Origin: Oribacterium sp.
GTDB taxonomy: Bacteria > Bacillota_A > Clostridia > Lachnospirales > Lachnospiraceae
NCBI GenBank assembly: GCA_017940955.1
Contig: JAGAXP010000196.1
Span: 1-12,301, forward strand
Direction of reading: 5' to 3'
DNA: 12,301 nt
In this document: piece by piece, positions 6,383 through 12,301 of the stretch
How positions within the stretch are numbered: the first letter of the stretch is position 1
How the letters are laid out: the number at the start of each line of letters is the position of its first letter
Notes under the pieces: model-generated
What the model saw: only the letters and a program-made list of their open reading frames with translations
Told to the model about the DNA's origin: nothing
Databases searched by the model: none
Program-made: the position numbers and the translations under genes

Positions 6383-7408
6383 ATGGCAAAGGGTGATGTA
6401 ATCATCCAATTGGTCAACATGGGCAAGGCATTCCACACAAGTTCCGGGGATGTTGTTGCGCTTGATGACATTAATTTGGATATAAAGGAGGGTTCCATAC
6501 AGGGAATCATCGGACTTTCCGGCGCTGGAAAGTCAACACTTGTAAGATGTATAAACTATCTTGAGATACCCACAAGCGGTAAAGTTATTTTCGAGGGCAA
6601 GTCCCTAGGCGACCTTTCTGATAAGGAGGTTCGCGAAGCCAGAAGAAACATGGGTATGATTTTCCAGCAGTTTAACCTTCTGGATCAGCGTAATCTTCTG
6701 GATAATGTTACCTTCCCGCTGGAAATCGCAGGGACGGACAGAAAGAAGTCCAGGGAGAGAGCCATGGAACTGCTCAAACTCGTAGGTCTTGAAGACAGAG
6801 TTAAGAACTATCCGGCACAGCTTTCCGGAGGTCAGAAGCAGAGAGTGGCTATCGCAAGAGCCCTCGCCACGAATCCGAAGGTTCTCCTTTGTGATGAGGC
6901 GACCTCGGCCCTGGATCCGAAGACCACAACTCAGATACTTGAGCTTTTGAAGCAGATCAATCAGGAGATGGGAGTTACCGTCATAGTCATTACCCATCAG
7001 ATGTCGGTTATCGAAGCCATCTGCGATTCCGTGGCCATCATTGACCACAGCCACATCGCAGAGAGCGGACCCGTGGCGGAGGTATTCAGCAATCCGAAGA
7101 CGGAAATCGGCCGCAGACTTATCCTTGGGGATGGTAATGCTGACTCCGTGAAGCCTGTGGATTTCGGGGCAGATACCAACCGGAAGATACGTATCGTTTT
7201 TGACGGCCATTCAGCTCACCAGCCTATCATTTCGGATCTGGTGCTCACCTGCAAGGTACCGGTAAACATCCTTTTTGCTAACACTAAGGAGGTTGAAGGT
7301 CAGGCAGTGGGGCAGATGGTGGTAGAGCTTCCCGGTGAAGAAGAGGATGCGGATAAGCTCCTGCATTATCTTAAGGACAACAGTATAAAGTTTGAGGAGG
7401 TGAACTGA
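6383..7408 (+). CDS. metN: methionine ABC transporter, ATP-binding protein MetN
   Basis: The ATPase subunit of the D/L-methionine importer, which hydrolyses ATP at the inner face of the membrane to drive uptake. The 341 residues match the family length. Visible motifs are Walker A GLSGAGKST (44-52), Q-loop FQQFN (Q95), signature LSGGQKQR (147-154), Walker B VLLCDEATSALD (167-178) and switch H205. A C-terminal NIL domain (about 265-341) follows; in MetN proteins it binds intracellular methionine and shuts transport down (trans-inhibition). The start at 6383 has TGGAGGA (6371-6377) at good spacing. The stop overlaps the metI start by one base (TGATG), so the two are translationally coupled. A promoter lies immediately upstream and no riboswitch is visible. 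Confidence 0.95.
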   Translation: MAKGDVIIQLVNMGKAFHTSSGDVVALDDINLDIKEGSIQGIIGLSGAGKSTLVRCINYLEIPTSGKVIFEGKSLGDLSDKEVREARRNMGMIFQQFNLLDQRNLLDNVTFPLEIAGTDRKKSRERAMELLKLVGLEDRVKNYPAQLSGGQKQRVAIARALATNPKVLLCDEATSALDPKTTTQILELLKQINQEMGVTVIVITHQMSVIEAICDSVAIIDHSHIAESGPVAEVFSNPKTEIGRRLILGDGNADSVKPVDFGADTNRKIRIVFDGHSAHQPIISDLVLTCKVPVNILFANTKEVEGQAVGQMVVELPGEEEDADKLLHYLKDNSIKFEEVN

Positions 7409-8070
7409 TGGACGCGGCATCAATTTCCATGTATTTAGAGGAGACCTGGGCGACCATTTACATGACACTCATCTCCAGCGCTATTTCATATCTTATAGGC
7501 ATCCCTCTGGGAGTGATCCTGGTGGTGACGGATAAGGACGGCATCGCACCATGCAATCCGGTGCATACAGCACTAGGTGTTGTGATCAATATCTTCCGTT
7601 CCATTCCATTCCTGATACTTCTCGTAATGGTGCTTCCTCTTACCAAATTACTGGTGGGGACAACATTGGGACCGAAGGCCATCATCCCGCCGCTCATCAT
7701 TGCTTCCGCACCATATATAGGAAGAATGGTGGAATCCTCACTTAAAGAGGTAAGCGCCGGCGTTATCGAGGCCGCAAAGTCAATGGGTGCCAGCAACTGG
7801 CAGATCATATACAAGGTACTGATCCCTGAGGCAAAGCCAAGCCTTCTTGTGGGAGCCGCAATCTGTATCACAACCATCCTCAGCTATTCGGCTATGGCAG
7901 GATTTGTAGGCGGCGGCGGACTGGGAGCCATCGCTCTGAACTACGGATATTACCGTTACAAGACAGATATCATGATGATCGCGGTTGTGATCCTTGTGGT
8001 GCTTGTGCAGATCATTCAGGAATTCTGGATGAAAGTTTCCAGGGCTACGGATAAGAGAGCAAGGAACTGA
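7408..8070 (+). CDS. metI: methionine ABC transporter, permease MetI
   Basis: The 220-residue integral membrane subunit that forms the methionine channel as a homodimer with MetN. It has about five hydrophobic helices (roughly 15-40, 55-80, 88-105, 145-170, 187-206). The ABC permease EAA coupling loop EAAKSMGASNWQIIYKVLIP (121-140) docks on MetN. The FVGGGGLGAIALNYGYYRY stretch is typical of MetI. Translation starts at 7408, overlapping the metN stop, with a strong GAGGAGGTGA (7395-7403) inside the end of metN. Family and context agree; specificity for methionine rests on the MetN NIL domain and the adjacent MetQ. Confidence 0.94.
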   Translation: MDAASISMYLEETWATIYMTLISSAISYLIGIPLGVILVVTDKDGIAPCNPVHTALGVVINIFRSIPFLILLVMVLPLTKLLVGTTLGPKAIIPPLIIASAPYIGRMVESSLKEVSAGVIEAAKSMGASNWQIIYKVLIPEAKPSLLVGAAICITTILSYSAMAGFVGGGGLGAIALNYGYYRYKTDIMMIAVVILVVLVQIIQEFWMKVSRATDKRARN

Positions 8071-8158
8071 CAGTGATTTTTTTGCCTGTGTTTTAATAAA
8101 AAAACCGGCTTAAAATAAAAAACATCCGATCCAGACATCGGTAAAAGGGAGGAACATT

Positions 8159-9115
8159 ATGAAAAAGAATTTAACAGTAGTTCTTGCAGCAGTTCTTGCG
8201 GCAGCATCACTTGCAGCCTGCGGCTCATCAGAGACCAAGGCAACAACAGCTGCAGCAACAGAAGCAGCTACAACAGCCGCAGCAACAGAGGCTCCAAAGG
8301 AGACAGAGGCAGCAGGTGAGACAGAAGCCGCTAAGGAGACTGAGGCTGCCGCTGAAGCAGGCAGTGCCGTAGAGCCGCTTGCAGAGGCAGTAGACATTAA
8401 AATCGGTGCAACACCAAGCCCTCACGCAGAAATCCTCGAGCAGGCAAAGGATGAACTTGCAGCAGCAGGCATTAACCTTGACATCGTTGTTTACAATGAT
8501 TACGTTCAGCCAAACCTTGCTACAGATCAGGGCGAGATCCAGGCTAACTACTTCCAGCACCAGCCATATCTTGATGATTTCAATGCTGAGAACGGCACAC
8601 ACCTTACATCAGTAGGAGCTATCCACTATGAGCCGTTCGGAATCTACGCAGGAAAGGCTAATGATCTTTCAAACATCGCTGACAAGGCTCAGATCGCTGT
8701 TCCTAACGATACAACCAATGAGGCTCGTGCACTTCAGCTTCTTCAGGCTAACGGCATCATCACTCTTAAGGATGGTGTAGGTCTTACAGCTACAAAGCAG
8801 GATATCGTTGAGAATCCTCACAATGTTGAGATCCTTGAGGTTGAGGCTGCTCAGATCCCGAGATCTATCGAGTCAGTTGATTTTGCCTGCATGAATGGTA
8901 ACTATGCTATCGAAGCCGGCTTCAAGCCTTCAGATGCGCTTGCTCAGGAGGATGCATCTTCAGAGGCTGCCCAGACTTATGCCAATGTTGTTGTAGTGTC
9001 AGATGCTGACGCTGATTCAGAGTGGGCTAAGAAGCTTGTTGAGGTGCTTCAGTCTGAGAAGGTTTCTGAGTACATCACAAATACTTACGAGGGTGGAGTT
9101 ATCCCGATGAAGTAA
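8159..9115 (+). CDS. metQ: methionine-binding lipoprotein MetQ (NLPA family)
   Basis: The substrate-binding component of the importer, anchored outside the membrane by lipid. The 318 residues begin with a lipoprotein signal peptide ending in the lipobox LAAC, giving lipidated C21. A low-complexity linker rich in Ala, Thr and Glu (22-77) precedes the NLPA/MetQ domain (about 79-318), which starts [16 protein letters not shown] and includes [11 protein letters not shown] (131-141), [15 protein letters not shown] (182-196) and [13 protein letters not shown] (242-254), all family hallmarks. AGGGAGGAAC (8147-8156) supports the start. An 88-bp gap with T and A runs separates it from metI. No clear promoter lies in that gap, so metQ is probably co-transcribed, possibly with its own extra initiation. 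A strong terminator follows. Confidence 0.95.
   Translation: MKKNLTVVLAAVLAAASLAACGSSETKATTAAATEAATTAAATEAPKETEAAGETEAAKETEAAAEAGSAVEPLAEAVDIKIGATPSPHAEILEQAKDELAAAGINLDIVVYNDYVQPNLATDQGEIQANYFQHQPYLDDFNAENGTHLTSVGAIHYEPFGIYAGKANDLSNIADKAQIAVPNDTTNEARALQLLQANGIITLKDGVGLTATKQDIVENPHNVEILEVEAAQIPRSIESVDFACMNGNYAIEAGFKPSDALAQEDASSEAAQTYANVVVVSDADADSEWAKKLVEVLQSEKVSEYITNTYEGGVIPMK
8222..8389 (+). repeat. low-complexity coding repeat (Ala/Thr/Glu linker of MetQ)
   Basis: A run of GCA, ACA and GAG/GAA codons encodes imperfect ATEAA / KETEAA units between the lipidated cysteine and the folded domain. It forms a flexible acidic tether. Such tracts are prone to copy-number change, so the length may vary between strains. 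Confidence 0.75.
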
Positions 9116-9133
9116 TTTGGCCACTACGTTGTG

Positions 9134-9270
9134 GAACAGAGCCGGAGGGCATCAATTTAAATACGAGTCGCTGCGGCGGAAAAATATAAAATCGGACCTC
9201 TTAGAGGTCCGATTTTTATTTTTCTCGTTCTCGCTCCACGTATTCAAATTGATGCCCTCCGGCTCTGTTC
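9134..9270. repeat. 137-nt long inverted repeat enclosing the metQ terminator
   Basis: The left arm 9134-9165 begins GAACAGAGCCGGAGGGCATC. The right arm 9239-9270 is its reverse complement over 32 bp with a single mismatch (A9159/C9245). The 73-nt interior contains the terminator hairpin at 9188-9216. The inner flanks of the arms do not continue to pair, so the symmetry is confined to the arms. I see no obvious target-site duplication outside the arms and no coding capacity inside. It could be a small non-autonomous mobile element, a nested terminator or a structured RNA. Confidence 0.9.
9188..9217 (+). terminator. strong terminator of metNIQ
   Basis: ATCGGACCTC (9191-9200) and GAGGTCCGAT (9204-9213) form a 10-bp stem with a 3-nt loop. 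It is extended by AAA/TTT and followed by a T-rich tract. With flanking A and T runs on both sides it could also work on the opposite strand. Confidence 0.9.
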
Positions 9271-9375
9271 AAATCTACGCTTTCTCTATATATGTATAGG
9301 GGAGGATATCATCACTACATCTAGTGATTGTATATACTTGTGATTCAATTTGATTTTTAGCGGAGAAACAAATAT

Positions 9376-9453
9376 ATGACAAAATTTAAGAGGTTTATTA
9401 AGTTTTCAAAAATCAAGTTGGAATTTTCAACAAAACATCTGAGAAATAGGTGA
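9376..9453 (+). CDS. possible 25-residue basic peptide
   Basis: ATG at 9376 is preceded by GGAG (9362-9365, about 10 nt away) and the ORF ends at TGA 9451-9453. The peptide begins MTKFKRFIKFSKIKLEF and is very rich in Lys/Arg and Phe/Ile, so it could be a cationic amphipathic helix. No homologue is recognised and A+T-rich DNA yields such peptides by chance. The case rests on the ribosome binding site only. Confidence 0.2.
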   Translation: MTKFKRFIKFSKIKLEFSTKHLRNR

Positions 9454-9562
9454 AACCCTCGAAGACCGCGAAAATACTTGATTTATACCCCTGTAATCTA
9501 AGAGAAATCGTGGGTGGATTTTTAGGTGGAAATTGCTAAAATTCTCCGTTTTTTACAAAAAA

Positions 9563-9612
9563 TTGACTTTTGGATATTTGGTATTTAAATTCGGTGGAAA
9601 TAGTAGTATAGT
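9563..9612 (+). promoter_or_regulatory. candidate promoter elements of nrdD
   Basis: TTGACT (9563-9568) lies 17 bp before TAAATT (9586-9591). A second -10-like TATAGT (9607-9612) ends 8 bp before the first NrdR-like box but lacks a clear -35. Which one is used cannot be decided from sequence. Both put the NrdR sites near or just after the transcription start. Confidence 0.45.
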
Positions 9613-9620
9613 ATTTCTGC

Positions 9621-9667
9621 ACACAAGATATAGTGTTTTTAGAGATGAGAAAAACAATATTTGGTAA
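9621..9667 (+). promoter_or_regulatory. pair of NrdR-box-like operators ahead of nrdD
   Basis: ACACAAGATATAGTGT (9621-9636) matches the NrdR consensus acaCwAtATaTwgtgt at 15 of 16 positions. A weaker site, AAACAATATTTGGTAA (9652-9667, 11 of 16), starts exactly 31 bp downstream, leaving a 15-bp gap. That is the three-helical-turn spacing typical of NrdR pairs. NrdR is the ATP/dATP-sensing repressor of ribonucleotide reductase genes in most bacteria. The position before nrdD makes the call strong; the weaker box is supported mainly by spacing. Confidence 0.8.
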
Positions 9668-9699
9668 AAATACTATAGAAGAAATATATTTTTGAAAAT

Positions 9700-9840
9700 G
9701 CACCTAGGCTGATGAAATTACGAAATCATCAGAAGATGCCGAGGCCGAAGCATTGGCCCGGGAACAAAATATAATAAAGATTTTCGAGGTTCGGGTTAAA
9801 GGAAACCGGTCTGAAATTCTTTCTGCAGTGTGGGTGTAAT
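9700..9840 (+). ncRNA. structured-looking 5' leader of nrdD, class unknown
   Basis: The leader turns from A+T-rich to more G+C-rich at about 9700. Visible pairings are CTGATGA/TCATCAG (9709-9715/9726-9732, 7 bp), GGCC/GGCC around GAAGCATT (9743-9758), an extended arm of CCC, GAAC and AAAAT (9757-9770) with ATTTT, GTTC and GGG (9780-9795), GGTT/AACC (9794-9797/9804-9807), and GCACC (9700-9704) with GGGTG (9832-9836) as a possible closing stem. No known riboswitch core could be matched with confidence, and no terminator-like T tract follows. It may be a translational switch or ordinary leader. Confidence 0.35.
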
Positions 9841-9855
9841 TAAAGGGGGAGCAGT

Positions 9856-12096
9856 ATGGAAGTTTTAACAGAAGTCGTAAAACAGAATGTTATCAAACGT
9901 AACGGCAAGGAAGTCCAGTTTGATATTTCAAAGATCTCTAACGCTATCCGTAAGGCAAACAATGAAGTAGAGCCTATTTATCAGATGAATGAGTACCAGA
10001 TCATGGGCATTTCCGAGAATGTTGCCGCAAAGTGCGCAAAGCTTAACAGAGCTGTATCGGTTGAAGAGATCCAGGATATGGTTGAGACCGGCATCATGGA
10101 GATGCGTGGTTATGAGGTTGCTCAGAAGTACGTGCGTTATCGTTACAAGAGAGAGATCGCACGTAAGTCAAACACAACCGATGATGAGATCCTTTCACTT
10201 ATCGATCAGTCAAACGAGGAGCTGAAGCAGGAGAATTCCAACAAGAATCCTGTTATAAATTCTACACAGCGTGATTACATGGCAGGTGAAGTTTCCAAGG
10301 ATCTTACAAAGAGACTTCTTCTTCCTGAGGATGTGGTAAGAGCTCATGACGAAGGCATTATCCACTTCCATGATTCTGACTACTTCGCTCAGAAGGAGCA
10401 TAACTGTGACCTTGTAAATCTCGAGGACATGCTGATGAACGGCACGGTTATTTCACAGACCATGATCGAGAAGCCACACAGCTTCTACACAGCCTGCAAC
10501 ATCACAACTCAGATCATCGCGCAGGTTGCTTCCAACCAGTACGGCGGACAGTCATTTACATTGTCACACCTTGCTCCATTCGTAGACATTTCCCGTCAGA
10601 AGATCAGAAGCCAGGTTGAAGAGGAGAATGCTGAGGCCGGCGTTCAGATGACAGCCGAGCAGATCGGAAAGATCGTTGAGAAGCGTCTTCACGAGGAAAT
10701 CACAAGAGGCGTTCAGACCATACAGTATCAGCTCATCACTCTCATGACCTGCAATGGCCAGGCTCCATTCGTTACCATGTTCATGTATCTCGATGAGGTT
10801 CCTGAGGGACAGACCAGAGATGACCTTGCGATGGTTATCGAGGAAGTTCTGAAGCAGAGAATGAAGGGGGTTAAGAATGAGAAGGGTGTCTGGATCACAC
10901 CGGCATTCCCGAAGATCATCTACACGCTTGATGAGGATAATGTTTACCCTCAGTCAAGATACTATTACCTTACAGAGCTTGCTGCCAAGTGCACAGCCAA
11001 GAGAATGGTTCCGGATTACATCTCCGCTAAGAAGATGAAGGAATATAAGGGCGATGTTTATCCTTGCATGGGATGCAGATCCTTCCTTACACCGGATAAT
11101 GAATCACTTGCAGAAGGGCTCTGCGATGCAGGCAACAAGTCCAACAGCAAGACCTATACCGAAGGCAAGCATAAGTATTACGGACGTTTCAACCAGGGCG
11201 TTGTAACCATTAACCTTGTAGATGTTGCATGTTCAGCTCACGGAGATATGGACGAGTTCTGGAGGATCTTCGATGAGAGACTTGAGCTCTGCCACAAGGC
11301 ATTGAGACTCCGCCATGAGAGACTTAAGGGAACAACTTCAGATGTTGCGCCTATCCTCTGGCAGTACGGAGCACTCGCAAGACTTAAGAAGGGTGAGAAG
11401 ATCGACAAACTCCTTTATGGCAACTATTCAACAATTTCTCTCGGATATTCAGGCCTTTACGAGATGTGTGTCCGCATGACAGGAAAGTCACACACAGATC
11501 CTGAGGCTAAGCCATTTGCACTTCAGGTAATGCAGCATATGAATGATAAGTGCGCAGAGTGGAGAAAGGCAGAGAATATCAGCTACTCACTTTACGGCAC
11601 ACCGATGGAGTCCACAACCTACAAGTTTGCCAAGGCTCTTCAGAAAAGATTCGGAATCATCAAGGGTGTTACGGATCACAACTATGTAACAAACTCTTAT
11701 CACGTAAATGTTCGTGAGGAGATAGATGCATTTACCAAGCTTAAGTTTGAGGCTGATTTCCAGAAGCTTTCACCGGGAGGAGCTATCTCTTACGTAGAGG
11801 TTCCCAACATGCAGAATAACATTCCTGCAGTACTCAGTCTTATCAAGTTCATCTATGACAACATCATGTATGCTGAGCTTAACACCAAGTCTGATTATTG
11901 CGAATGCTGCGGTTATGACGGTGAGATCAGGATCATAGAGGACGATATGGGCAAGCTTGTTTGGGAGTGCCCTAACTGCGGAAACCGTGACCAGAGCAAG
12001 ATGTCCGTTGCCAGAAGAACCTGCGGATACATCGGCACACAGTACTGGAACCAGGGTCGTACCCAGGAGATCAAGGACAGAGTGCTTCATCTGTAA
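9856..12096 (+). CDS. nrdD: anaerobic (class III) ribonucleoside-triphosphate reductase
   Basis: This oxygen-sensitive glycyl-radical enzyme reduces ribonucleoside triphosphates to dNTPs, with formate (or a thiol system in some subtypes) as reductant. The 746 residues start with an ATP-cone (about 11-102, NVIKRNGKEVQFD...) for allosteric activity control by ATP/dATP. The catalytic ten-stranded barrel follows. It carries conserved Cys in TACNITTQ (C214), LMTCNGQ (C299) and PCMGCRSF (C404/C407, where I place the likely thiyl-radical Cys by family pattern). Near the C-terminus are the zinc-site cysteines C682/C685 and C705/C708 and the glycyl-radical motif RRTCGYIGTQYW (720-731) with G724. All hallmarks are intact. 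The start at 9856 follows AAGGGGGAG (9843-9851). Regulation by NrdR is indicated upstream. The activase NrdG, which installs the radical, is not encoded in the 205 bases that follow. Confidence 0.97.
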   Translation: MEVLTEVVKQNVIKRNGKEVQFDISKISNAIRKANNEVEPIYQMNEYQIMGISENVAAKCAKLNRAVSVEEIQDMVETGIMEMRGYEVAQKYVRYRYKREIARKSNTTDDEILSLIDQSNEELKQENSNKNPVINSTQRDYMAGEVSKDLTKRLLLPEDVVRAHDEGIIHFHDSDYFAQKEHNCDLVNLEDMLMNGTVISQTMIEKPHSFYTACNITTQIIAQVASNQYGGQSFTLSHLAPFVDISRQKIRSQVEEENAEAGVQMTAEQIGKIVEKRLHEEITRGVQTIQYQLITLMTCNGQAPFVTMFMYLDEVPEGQTRDDLAMVIEEVLKQRMKGVKNEKGVWITPAFPKIIYTLDEDNVYPQSRYYYLTELAAKCTAKRMVPDYISAKKMKEYKGDVYPCMGCRSFLTPDNESLAEGLCDAGNKSNSKTYTEGKHKYYGRFNQGVVTINLVDVACSAHGDMDEFWRIFDERLELCHKALRLRHERLKGTTSDVAPILWQYGALARLKKGEKIDKLLYGNYSTISLGYSGLYEMCVRMTGKSHTDPEAKPFALQVMQHMNDKCAEWRKAENISYSLYGTPMESTTYKFAKALQKRFGIIKGVTDHNYVTNSYHVNVREEIDAFTKLKFEADFQKLSPGGAISYVEVPNMQNNIPAVLSLIKFIYDNIMYAELNTKSDYCECCGYDGEIRIIEDDMGKLVWECPNCGNRDQSKMSVARRTCGYIGTQYWNQGRTQEIKDRVLHL

Positions 12097-12162
12097 AAGT
12101 CATTAACATTCATTGTAGACATACACCCCAATTCAGGAAAGCTCCGACCTCGCAGACGGCCC

Positions 12163-12274
12163 TAAACTAAAAAAAATTTTTGAGCGGATTTTGCCAAAAA
12201 TCTACAAAACCCCTCATGTAAACTAAAAATTTCAAAATGGGAAAAAATAGAAAAAATCTACAAAACCCACCTCA
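12163..12274. repeat. two-copy 56-bp-period repeat in A-rich DNA
   Basis: TAAACTAAAAA occurs at 12163-12173 and 12219-12229, and AAAAATCTACAAAACCC at 12196-12212 and 12252-12268, both pairs exactly 56 bp apart. The 22 bp between the two motifs differ between copies. The rest of 12097-12301 shows no gene and no good terminator for nrdD. Confidence 0.75.
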
Positions 12275-12301
12275 AAGATTTGAAGTTCACCCTAAGAAAG
12301 G

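Larger units (their letters stand above)
9116..9855. other. 740-base gene-poor region between metQ and nrdD
   Basis: In order it holds the long inverted repeat with the metQ terminator, a short inverted repeat ATCACTA/TAGTGAT (9311-9317/9322-9328), a possible 25-codon ORF (9376-9453), an A+T-rich stretch without visible signals (about 9454-9560), the nrdD promoter region with NrdR-box-like sites (9563-9667), and a structured-looking leader (about 9700-9840). No protein of normal length is supported. Confidence 0.7.

Noticed and set aside
6605..7210. 201-residue minus-strand ORF opposite metN
   Set aside because: It is antisense to conserved ABC ATPase motifs, with no family features or ribosome binding site of its own.
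8110..8397. 95-residue Ala/Ser-rich minus-strand ORF
   Set aside because: It is the antisense shadow of the low-complexity linker of MetQ.
9117..9299. 60-residue plus-strand ORF after metQ
   Set aside because: It crosses both arms of the long inverted repeat and the terminator, has no ribosome binding site, and is not protein-like.
9797..9840. Cobalamin riboswitch in the nrdD leader
   Set aside because: GGAAACCGGTCTGAAATTC faintly resembles the B12 core, but the CCCGCCACTGT-like block is missing and there is no room before the start codon for the 3' half. A cmscan run would settle it.
12163..12274. CRISPR array
   Set aside because: Only two copies; the repeated blocks are A-rich and split in two, with no palindromic repeat and no cas gene in the window.

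Overview
This 12.3 kb window looks like ordinary chromosome from a strictly anaerobic, low-to-moderate G+C, Gram-positive Firmicute, most likely a Lachnospiraceae (Butyrivibrio/Pseudobutyrivibrio/Roseburia-like). The reasons are a class III (oxygen-sensitive) ribonucleotide reductase, a DivIB-FtsZ pair, a lipoprotein with an Ala/Thr/Glu-rich linker, strong AGGAGG-type ribosome binding sites, tRNA genes without an encoded CCA, and many hairpin+T-tract terminators. The genus assignment is inference only. All genes I can support are on the + strand.

Layout. (1) 1-97: a G+C-rich end of something upstream, a terminator hairpin, and a promoter whose -10 lies so close to the next ATG that the mRNA may be leaderless. 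(2) 98-2523: cell division: a DivIB/FtsQ-type membrane protein, then ftsZ with its own leader and terminator. (3) 2580-5760: prfC (peptide chain release factor 3), preceded by a possible 19-codon overlapping leader ORF, then a PepV-type M20 dipeptidase 13 nt downstream, closed by a hairpin. (4) 5861-6213: two almost identical tRNA-Leu(AAG) genes, each with its own promoter and terminator. (5) 6313-9216: a methionine ABC importer, metN-metI-metQ (ATPase, permease, lipoprotein), with a promoter and a near-perfect palindrome ahead of metN and a strong terminator after metQ. (6) 9116-9855: a 740-base gene-poor region with a 137-nt long-inverted-repeat hairpin that encloses the metQ terminator, a possible tiny basic peptide, a promoter region with a pair of NrdR-box-like operators, and a structured-looking leader. 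(7) 9856-12096: nrdD, the anaerobic ribonucleoside-triphosphate reductase. (8) 12097-12301: no gene; an A-rich stretch with a 56-bp-period repeat. The activase gene nrdG is not in the window.

The genes are housekeeping modules rather than one system: division ring assembly, translation termination/ribosome recycling, peptide and methionine acquisition, leucine decoding, and dNTP synthesis. I found no convincing new multi-gene system. The items most worth a second look are non-coding: the long inverted repeat after metQ, the nrdD leader downstream of NrdR boxes, the likely leaderless division gene, and the duplicated A34 leucine tRNA.
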